64,000 bases of DNA from positions 1 through 64,000 of the forward strand of contig JBFLXA010000002.1 in assembly GCA_040757575.1 (NCBI GenBank), written 5' to 3'. The DNA comes from PFJX01 sp040757575. Its GTDB lineage: Bacteria > Pseudomonadota > Gammaproteobacteria > Burkholderiales > Thiobacillaceae. The first letter of the stretch is position 1; every line of letters begins with the position of its first letter. The notes under the pieces are model-generated. The model was not told where the DNA came from. It made no database searches and saw only the letters and a list, made by a program, of their open reading frames with translations. Below, one piece after another: positions 58,344 through 64,000 of this stretch. The position numbers were made by a program, and so were the translations under genes.

Positions 58344-58839
58344 AGTCTCCCCCCTGCGTCTGGAAGAAGCCGAAGCCCTGGTGGACCTGGCCGGCCTGAT
58401 CTGGCGCCGGCATTACCCGGGCATCATCAGTGAAGGCCAGATCGAATACATGCTGGCCAGCCGTTACAAGCCCGGTCTGGTGAAGCAACTCCTGGCCCGG
58501 GGCGACCTGTGGCTGGCGGCCCGGGCAGGTGACCTGCTGGTAGGCTTCGCCCATGCCCACCCCCTGCAGGCTGGCGACACCAAGCTGGACAAGCTCTACG
58601 TGCACCCGGACTACCAGCGCCATGGCATTGGTGGCCTGCTGATTGCCGAGGTGGTCCGCCATGTGCAGCCCCACGGCACCACCCGCCTCATCCTGCGGGT
58701 TAACCGGCAGAACCATCCGGCCATCCAGGCCTATCTCAAGCACGGCTTCAAGGTGGCGGACCTGGTGGTGGAAAACATCGGCGAGGGCTATGTGATGGAT
58801 GATTACGTCATGCTGAAGGAGTTGGCGGATGCCCTATGA
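58333..58839 (+). CDS. GNAT-family N-acetyltransferase
   Basis: A 168-residue acetyltransferase. Acetyl-CoA-binding motif A reads LYVHPDYQRHGIGGLLIAEV and motif B region LRVNRQNHPAIQAYLKHGFK. The start MQIEVSPLR lies within the last bases of the acyltransferase gene. The acceptor is unknown; the position suggests housekeeping co-transcription only. Confidence 0.9.
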   Translation: MQIEVSPLRLEEAEALVDLAGLIWRRHYPGIISEGQIEYMLASRYKPGLVKQLLARGDLWLAARAGDLLVGFAHAHPLQAGDTKLDKLYVHPDYQRHGIGGLLIAEVVRHVQPHGTTRLILRVNRQNHPAIQAYLKHGFKVADLVVENIGEGYVMDDYVMLKELADAL

Positions 58840-59245
58840 AAACCCGACCCCGGATGAAATCAAGGCCCTGTTGCAGCGGATGAAGACCATTGCCGTGGTG
58901 GGCCTGTCCCCCAAACCGGACCGGCCCAGCTACGGCGTCTCCCGGGCCATGCAGGGCTTCGGCTTCCGCATCGTGCCGGTGCGCCCGGCGGTGAGCGAGG
59001 TGCTGGGGGAGAAGGCCTACGCCCGCCTGGCGGACATCCCCTTCCCCGTGGACCTGGTGAACGTGTTCCGGGAGTCCGCCGCCATTCCCGGTGTGGTGGA
59101 GGAAGCCCTGGCCATCGGCGCCCCGGCGATCTGGGTACAGGAAGGCATCCGCCACGACGAGGCCGCCGGAAAAGCCCGGGCGGCAGGTCTCACCGTGGTG
59201 ATGGACCGCTGCATATGGAAAGACTACGTGGGCCTGATGACCTGA
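58829..59245 (+). CDS. CoA-binding protein (YccU-like)
   Basis: A 138-residue Rossmann-type CoA-binding protein: MKTIAVVGLSPKPDRPSYGV near the start, then VDLVNVFRESAAIPGVVEEA and AIWVQEGIRHDEAAGKARAA with VVMDRCIWKDY at the end. The family is widespread with no firm role. Its start overlaps the acetyltransferase gene by 11 bases. Confidence 0.92.
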   Translation: MPYENPTPDEIKALLQRMKTIAVVGLSPKPDRPSYGVSRAMQGFGFRIVPVRPAVSEVLGEKAYARLADIPFPVDLVNVFRESAAIPGVVEEALAIGAPAIWVQEGIRHDEAAGKARAAGLTVVMDRCIWKDYVGLMT

Positions 59246-59250
59246 CCGCC

Positions 59251-59715
59251 ATGGATCTCGAAACCTGGGAACTCCTCTCCTACATCGTCACCGTGGTGGG
59301 CCTGCCCTTCGCCATCGGCGTGTTCCTCTACGAGCAGCGCCGGGAAAGGGAGAACGAGGACGAGGCCATCTGGCAGGAGTTGTCTGACGCCTACGTGGAT
59401 TTCCTCAACGTGGTGCTGGCCAACCCGGACCTGAAACTGCGCAGCCAGGCCCAGGTGACGAACCGTAGCGAGGAACAGGTGGAGCGCATGCTGGTGATCT
59501 TCGACATGCTGGTGACCCTGTTCGAACGGGCCTACCTGATCGCCTACGAGCCGGACATGAACGAGAAACAGCGGCGCCGATGGCATTCCTGGGAAGACTA
59601 CATGCGGGAATGGTGCCAGATCGAGGATTTCCGCTCCCGGCTGCCGGACCTGCTGCGGGGGGAAGACGCGGACTTCTCCGCCTACATCCTGCGACTGGCG
59701 CAGGAGGAAAGCTGA
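59251..59715 (+). CDS. Hypothetical membrane-anchored protein
   Basis: A 154-residue protein with one N-terminal membrane helix (LLSYIVTVVGLPFAIGVFLY) and a charged, helical cytoplasmic part rich in Glu and Arg (EQRRERENEDEAIWQELSDA, LVTLFERAYLIAYEPDMNEK). No family recognised with certainty. It starts five bases after the CoA-binding gene and ends three bases before the phosphatidyltransferase gene, so it may belong to the phospholipid cassette. Confidence 0.8.
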   Translation: MDLETWELLSYIVTVVGLPFAIGVFLYEQRRERENEDEAIWQELSDAYVDFLNVVLANPDLKLRSQAQVTNRSEEQVERMLVIFDMLVTLFERAYLIAYEPDMNEKQRRRWHSWEDYMREWCQIEDFRSRLPDLLRGEDADFSAYILRLAQEES

Positions 59716-59718
59716 ACC

Positions 59719-60324
59719 ATGGCCAGCATCTACGACCTTAAACCCGCCTTCCAGAACCTGTTGCGTCCCCTGGTCCGGGGCCTGGCCCGGGCCGGCGTCA
59801 CCGCCAACCAGGTGACCGTGGCCGCCCTGGTGCTTTCCCTGGCCACCGGCGCTGTCATCGCGTGGCAGCCGGAGAACACCGCCTGGCTGCTGCTCCTGCC
59901 GGCGGTGTTGTTCCTGCGCATGGCCCTCAATGCCGTGGACGGCATGCTGGCCCGGGAACATGGTCAGAAATCCCGCCTGGGGGCCGTCCTCAACGAACTC
60001 TGCGACGTGCTTTCCGACGCGGCCCTGTATCTGCCCCTGGCCTGGGTGGCGGGCTTCAACGCCCCCCTTGTGGTGGGCATCGTGCTCCTGGCCGCCGTGT
60101 CGGAAATGACCGGCGTGCTCATGCAGACCCTGGGGGCCAGCCGCCGCTATGACGGGCCCATGGGCAAGAGCGACCGGGCCTTCATCTTCGGCGCCCTGGG
60201 CCTGGCCCTGGGGCTGGGCGTATCGGCTGAAGGCTGGCTCACGCCCCTGCTGGCCGTCGTCTTTGCCCTGCTGGGCTGGACCATTCTCAACCGGGCCCGC
60301 CGGGGCCTGGCGGAGGGCGCATGA
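59719..60324 (+). CDS. CDP-alcohol phosphatidyltransferase (YnbA-like)
   Basis: Polytopic membrane enzyme, 201 residues. The family motif D-x2-DG-x2-AR-x8-G-x3-D-x3-D appears as N71-x2-D74-G75-x2-A78-R79-x8-G88-x3-N92-x3-D96, so two of the four metal-binding aspartates are asparagine. This matches what I recall of the YnbA subfamily rather than PgsA or PssA. The gene overlaps the CdsA-like gene by four bases. The lipid product is unknown. Confidence 0.88.
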   Translation: MASIYDLKPAFQNLLRPLVRGLARAGVTANQVTVAALVLSLATGAVIAWQPENTAWLLLLPAVLFLRMALNAVDGMLAREHGQKSRLGAVLNELCDVLSDAALYLPLAWVAGFNAPLVVGIVLLAAVSEMTGVLMQTLGASRRYDGPMGKSDRAFIFGALGLALGLGVSAEGWLTPLLAVVFALLGWTILNRARRGLAEGA

Positions 60325-61265
60325 GCCTGTTTTCCGCCCTCACCCCCAATGCCGCCGGCTTCCTGGCCGGCATCTTCGCCATCCTGGTCATCGCCAGCAG
60401 CGTGGTCTTCCTGCTCAAACGGTCCCATCCGGACAAGGACTACACCGAGCTGGCCGCCCGGGTGAACTCCTGGTGGGTCATGGCCGGGGTGTTCGCCGCC
60501 GCCATGTCCCTGGACCGGACCCTGTCCATCGTCTTCCTGGGCTTCGTCAGCTTCCTGGCGTTAAAGGAATATTTCTCCCTCATCCCCACCCGGCGGGCGG
60601 ACCGGCGGGTGCTGTTCTGGGCCTATCTGGCCATTCCGGTGCAGTTCTGGTGGGTATACACGGGCTGGTACGGCCTGTTCATCATCTTCATCCCCGTCTA
60701 TCTGTTCCTGCTGCTGCCCATGCGCATGGTGCTCATCGGCGAGACGGCCGGCTTCCTGCGGGCTGCCGGCAGCCTCCACTGGGGCCTCATGCTCACCGTC
60801 TTCAACCTGTCCCACATGGCCTTCCTGCTGGCCCTGCCGGAAACCGTGAACCCGGCCGGGGGCGGGGCGGGCCTGGTGCTGTTCCTCATGTTCCTCACCC
60901 AGTTCAACGACGTGGCCCAGTACGTGTGGGGCAAGACCCTGGGTAAACACAAGATCATCCCGAAGGTGAGCCCCAAGAAGACCTGGGAAGGCTTCATCGG
61001 CGGCGTGGCCACCACCACGGCCGCCGCCTGGCTGCTGGCTCCCCACCTCACCCCCCTGACGGGCTGGGAAGGGCCGGTGGCAGGCCTGCTCATCGGCCTG
61101 GCGGGCTTTGTCGGCGACGTGAACATCTCCGCCCTCAAGCGGGACCTGGGCATCAAGGACAGCGGCAGCCTGATCCCCGGCCACGGCGGCGTACTGGACC
61201 GGGTGGACAGCCTCACCTTCACCGCGCCCCTGTTCTTCCACTATCTGTATTACCTGCATTACTGA
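60321..61265 (+). CDS. Phosphatidate cytidylyltransferase-like protein (CdsA/YnbB)
   Basis: Membrane enzyme, 314 residues with eight or so helices, that should make CDP-diacylglycerol from phosphatidate and CTP. The CdsA signature is complete: SPKKTWEGFIGG, then SALKRDLGIKDSGSLIPGHG followed by GVLDRVDS. Coupling to the upstream phosphatidyltransferase (four-base overlap) copies the ynbA–ynbB arrangement of enterobacteria. Confidence 0.93.
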   Translation: MSLFSALTPNAAGFLAGIFAILVIASSVVFLLKRSHPDKDYTELAARVNSWWVMAGVFAAAMSLDRTLSIVFLGFVSFLALKEYFSLIPTRRADRRVLFWAYLAIPVQFWWVYTGWYGLFIIFIPVYLFLLLPMRMVLIGETAGFLRAAGSLHWGLMLTVFNLSHMAFLLALPETVNPAGGGAGLVLFLMFLTQFNDVAQYVWGKTLGKHKIIPKVSPKKTWEGFIGGVATTTAAAWLLAPHLTPLTGWEGPVAGLLIGLAGFVGDVNISALKRDLGIKDSGSLIPGHGGVLDRVDSLTFTAPLFFHYLYYLHY

Positions 61266-61298
61266 ATCCGATGCGAAACCCGGCTGACCTCCATCCCA

Positions 61299-61353
61299 CC
61301 AGCCCCTCCCCCGTAAGCGGGGGAGGGGTGAGCGGCAGCGCAGGAGAGGGAAA
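61299..61353. repeat. Dispersed palindromic repeat between cdsA-like and plsC-like genes
   Basis: CCCCTCCCCCG-TAAG-CGGGGGAGGGG hairpin followed by GAGCGGCAGCGCAGGAGAGGG. In reverse complement it matches the element at 54807–54870 along its length, including the CGCTGCCGC spacer. Confidence 0.8.
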
Positions 61354-61371
61354 CCCGTACGGAAAAACTGC

Positions 61372-62031
61372 GTGAAGCTCCTGCGCCTGCTGTTCTTCGC
61401 CCTCATCGCCCGCCCCATCGCCTGGGTGGTGCTGGGCCTCAACGTGCGCCATCGGCAGAGGCTGCCCACCAGTGGCCCGGCCATCGTCGCTGCCAACCAC
61501 AACAGTCACCTGGACACCCTGGTGCTGGTCTCCCTCTTTCCGCTGCGCCTTCTGCCCAGGCTGCGGCCCGTGGCGGCGGCGGACTATTTCACCCGCAATC
61601 CGGTGCTGGCCTGGTTCTCCCTCAACGTCATCGGCATCCTGCCCATCCGCCGGGAGGCCAAAGGCGGCGCCGACCCCCTGAAACCCTGCGAAACCGCCCT
61701 GGACCGGGGCGACATCCTGGTCCTGTTCCCGGAAGGCAGCCGGGGAGAGCCGGAGGTGATGGGCCGCTTCAAGCGGGGCATCGCCGTCCTGGCGGCCCGG
61801 CGGCCGGAGGTACCCGTCACCCCCGTGTTCCTCCACGGCCTGGGCAAGGCCCTGCCCAAGGACGACCCCATTCTGGTGCCCTTCTTCTGCGACGTGTTCG
61901 TGGGGGAAGCCCTCCAGGGCCGGGCAGACCAGGCAGCGTTCATGGCCGAACTGGAACAGCGCATGGCAGTCCTGGCTGCGGAGCTGCCGAAACCGGAAGC
62001 TGCTGACCCGGACAGCCCAACTGCCGGATAA
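61372..62031 (+). CDS. Lysophospholipid acyltransferase (PlsC-like)
   Basis: A 219-residue acyltransferase beginning with GTG (MKLLRLLFFALIARP). It has the catalytic HX4D in ANHNSHLDTLVL and the FPEGSRGEPEVMGRFKRGIA block. It completes a cassette with the CDP-alcohol transferase and cytidylyltransferase genes, and probably supplies or remodels phosphatidate for them. The in-frame start lies 19 bases after the repeat. Confidence 0.92.
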   Translation: MKLLRLLFFALIARPIAWVVLGLNVRHRQRLPTSGPAIVAANHNSHLDTLVLVSLFPLRLLPRLRPVAAADYFTRNPVLAWFSLNVIGILPIRREAKGGADPLKPCETALDRGDILVLFPEGSRGEPEVMGRFKRGIAVLAARRPEVPVTPVFLHGLGKALPKDDPILVPFFCDVFVGEALQGRADQAAFMAELEQRMAVLAAELPKPEAADPDSPTAG

Positions 62032-62038
62032 TGCCGCC

Positions 62039-62884
62039 ATGACCAAGCTGCGATTCACCAAGATGCAGGGCGCGGGCAACGACTTTGTCGTGCTGGACGG
62101 CGTCACCCAGGCCATCGACCTTTCCCCTGCCCAATACCAGGCCCTGGCGGACCGCCACTTCGGCGTGGGCTGCGACCAGATCCTGCTGGTGGAGCGCCCC
62201 ACCCGGCCCGACACGGATTTCCGCTACCGCATCTTCAACGCCGACGGCGGCGAGGTGCAGCAGTGCGGCAACGGCGCCCGCTGCTTCGTGCGTTTCGTGC
62301 ACGAGAAGGGCCTGACGCCGAAACGGGAAATCCATGTGGAGACCGCTTCCGGCATCATCGTCCCCCGGCTGGAAGACGACGGCCGGGTCACCGTGGACAT
62401 GGGCCCGCCCCGGTTCAACCCCGCGGATATCCCCTTCGTGGCCGAAAAGCAGGCACTCACTTATGTAGTGGATGTGGACGGCCCCCTGGGGGTGGAACCC
62501 ATCGAGATCTCCGCCCTGTCCATGGGCAACCCCCACGCCGTGCGGGTGGTATGCAACCTGGATGCCGCCCCGGTGCAGGACCTGGGTGCCCGGCTGGAAC
62601 GCCATCCCCGCTTCCCGGAACGGGTGAACGTGGGCTTCATGCAGGTGCTGCACCGCCGGGAGGTGAAGCTGCGGGTGTTCGAGCGGGGCAGCGGCGAGAC
62701 CCTGGCCTGCGGCACCGGTGCCTGTGCCGCCGTGGTGGCGGGCATCACCCGGGGCCTGCTGGACGACACCGTCACCGTCCACACCCGGGGAGGCGACCTG
62801 TCCATCCACTGGGCGGGGGGCACCACTTCTGTTTTCCTTACCGGCCCGGCCGTCACTGTTTTCGAAGGCGAAATCACACTATGA
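62039..62884 (+). CDS. dapF: Diaminopimelate epimerase DapF
   Basis: Converts LL- to meso-diaminopimelate for lysine and peptidoglycan synthesis. The 281-residue protein has both active-site cysteine regions: NADGGEVQQCGNGARCF and ERGSGETLACGTGACAAVVA, plus the N-terminal KMQGAGNDFVVLD. The DUF484 gene overlaps its stop by four bases, the usual dapF–DUF484–xerC order. Confidence 0.97.
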   Translation: MTKLRFTKMQGAGNDFVVLDGVTQAIDLSPAQYQALADRHFGVGCDQILLVERPTRPDTDFRYRIFNADGGEVQQCGNGARCFVRFVHEKGLTPKREIHVETASGIIVPRLEDDGRVTVDMGPPRFNPADIPFVAEKQALTYVVDVDGPLGVEPIEISALSMGNPHAVRVVCNLDAAPVQDLGARLERHPRFPERVNVGFMQVLHRREVKLRVFERGSGETLACGTGACAAVVAGITRGLLDDTVTVHTRGGDLSIHWAGGTTSVFLTGPAVTVFEGEITL

Positions 62885-63528
62885 ACATCTCCCCCGAACA
62901 AATCGGCGAATTCCTCAAGCTCAACCCGGATTTCTTCCAGGGCCACCCGGAACTGCTCACGGACATCACCGTGCCCCATCCCTACAGCGGTCAGGCCATC
63001 TCCCTGGGGGAACGCCAGGTGCTGGCCTTGAGAGACAAATCCCGTGGGCTGGAGCTGAAATTGCGGGAGTTCATCCAGTTCGCCGAGGAGAACGACGCCA
63101 TCGGCGACAAGCTCCACAAGCTGGGCCTGGGCCTGATGCGGGCCAAGAGCCTGGAAGCGGTGTTCCAGTCCCTCTACCTGTCCCTGTCCGACAGCTTTGC
63201 CGTGCCCCACGCCCGGGTGCGGGTGTGGGCCGATGAAAGCCGGGAACTGCCCGAATTCGCCACCGTGAGCCCGGACATTCGCGTGCTCATGGCAGGCCTG
63301 AACCAGCCCCAGTGCGGCCCGGACGTGCCGGACGAAATTCGCGCCTGGTTCGACGCCGCCGGCCCCCACCAGAAGTCCTTCGCCATCGCCCCCCTGCGGG
63401 AGGACAACATGAACGGCCTGCTGGTGCTGGCGTCGGAAGACCCCAAGCGCTTCTACCCGGAAATGGGCACCCTCTACCTGGCCTGGCTGGCCCAGCTTTC
63501 CGGGGCGGCCATCAGCCGCTTCCTGTGA
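62881..63528 (+). CDS. DUF484 family protein
   Basis: A 215-residue GAF-like cytoplasmic protein of unknown role that is almost always encoded between dapF and xerC. It starts MNISPEQIGEFLKLNPDFFQ, with ISLGERQVLALRDKSRGLEL and a C-terminal GAF-like part ending LYLAWLAQLSGAAISRFL. Confidence 0.94.
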   Translation: MNISPEQIGEFLKLNPDFFQGHPELLTDITVPHPYSGQAISLGERQVLALRDKSRGLELKLREFIQFAEENDAIGDKLHKLGLGLMRAKSLEAVFQSLYLSLSDSFAVPHARVRVWADESRELPEFATVSPDIRVLMAGLNQPQCGPDVPDEIRAWFDAAGPHQKSFAIAPLREDNMNGLLVLASEDPKRFYPEMGTLYLAWLAQLSGAAISRFL

Positions 63529-63534
63529 CGTAAG

Positions 63535-63604
63535 CCGTTCGTCCTGAGCTTGTCGAAGGACGCCACCCGCTGACCATGGGCTTCGACAGGCTCAGCCCGA
63601 ACGG
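63535..63604. repeat. Dispersed palindromic repeat at the xerC start
   Basis: CCGTTCGTCCTGAGCTTGTC… (63535–63558) and …GACAGGCTCAGCCCGAACGG (63581–63604) are 24-base arms with three mismatches. The TTCGACAGGCTCAGC…GAACGG type is a widespread dispersed repeat of proteobacteria. The right arm supplies codons 2–10 of the annotated xerC frame. Confidence 0.82.
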
Positions 63605-64000
63605 GCATCCAACGACAGCGGACAGCGCCACCCTCAGCGCCGCCACCGACGCCTATCTGGTCCACCTGCGGGCTCGCAGCTACAGTCCCGCCACCGTCTC
63701 CACCTACGCCTTCGACCTCACCCACCTGCTGGAACGGGTGGGGGACGTGGACCCGGCTACCCTCACCAGCCACGCCATCCGCCGGGCATTGGCCGGGCTG
63801 CATGCCCAGGGCCTGGCCCCCAAGACCCTGGCCCGCACCCTGTCCGCCTGGCGCAGCTTCTTCAACTGGCTGGCCCGCCAGGACCGTATTGCCGCCAACC
63901 CCTGCCTGGGGCTGCGCCCCCCCAAAGGGGAAAAGCGCCTGCCCAACGCCCTGTCCGTGGACGAAATGGCCCGGCTGCTGGAGCCCGAAGCCGCAGAGGA
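63576..64000 (+). CDS. xerC: Tyrosine recombinase XerC (N-terminal part; continues beyond the window)
   Basis: Site-specific recombinase that resolves chromosome dimers with XerD. The N-terminal SAM-like domain is visible (LSAATDAYLVHLRARSYSPA, LARTLSAWRSFFNWLARQDR, NPCLGLRPPKGEKRLPNALS); the catalytic domain lies beyond base 64000. The only ATG in frame sits in a dispersed repeat, which encodes MGFDRLSPNG; conserved sequence begins about ten residues later. No clear ribosome site precedes it, so the true start could be a rarer codon. Confidence 0.92.
   Translation, partial: MGFDRLSPNGHPTTADSATLSAATDAYLVHLRARSYSPATVSTYAFDLTHLLERVGDVDPATLTSHAIRRALAGLHAQGLAPKTLARTLSAWRSFFNWLARQDRIAANPCLGLRPPKGEKRLPNALSVDEMARLLEPEAAE

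Overview
The window is about 64 kb of high-GC DNA from a betaproteobacterium, most likely Rhodocyclales or a close relative. This placement rests on gene content: an SAH riboswitch before ahcY, a metK–lpxL–lpxL … dapF–DUF484–xerC order, a PEP-CTERM surface protein, a full System I cytochrome c maturation operon and many multiheme cytochromes. No rRNA, tRNA or CRISPR array was found. One short island (about 39.2–43.8 kb) differs visibly in base composition and codon use.

Region 1 (1–16.2 kb) covers urea nitrogen use. A long leftward operon encodes the urea ABC transporter (urtABCDE) and then urease (ureD, ureA, ureB, a small membrane protein, and ureC cut by the window edge). A divergent outer-membrane porin shares a nearly mirror-symmetric promoter with urtA. 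A few kb away lies a two-gene signalling pair: a giant hybrid histidine kinase whose sensor is an entire NCS1-type nucleobase permease plus a cysteine-rich segment, and a LuxR-type response regulator. I infer that this pair may control the urea genes.

Region 2 (16.2–26.3 kb) is mostly housekeeping: fxsA, cutA, dsbD with two N-terminal alpha domains, a TlpA-like thioredoxin, ttcA, apaH, a PlsC acyltransferase, a glycine-zipper lipoprotein and a PfkB kinase. It also holds a PEP-CTERM protein and an unusual SoxY-like Tat protein.

Region 3 (26.3–39.3 kb) is a cytochrome block. The operon ccmABCDEFGHI makes c-type cytochromes. Next to it is a cluster with an octaheme nitrite reductase, flavocytochrome c sulfide dehydrogenase (fccAB), two diheme c4-like cytochromes and a lipoprotein. 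Three FNR/DNR-type boxes lie in front of its transcription units. Together the genes suggest anaerobic sulfide oxidation coupled to nitrite reduction.

Region 4 (39.2–43.8 kb) is an acquired island: an integrase remnant, a ParDE toxin–antitoxin pair, and a two-gene operon of a superfamily-1 helicase with a DUF2290-type protein. Repeats flank parts of it. The helicase operon is a candidate defence module.

Region 5 (43.9–64 kb) is core genome: pbpG, an SPFH/NfeD membrane operon, a sulfotransferase, ahcY with its riboswitch, a Cache-like protein with a chemoreceptor, rlmI, and metK with tandem copies of its own 3' end downstream. It continues with two LpxL-type acyltransferases, a YnbA/YnbB/PlsC phospholipid cassette, dapF, DUF484 and the start of xerC. 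Several families of dispersed palindromic repeats sit between genes and in places have become part of coding sequence (ttcA tail, xerC start).
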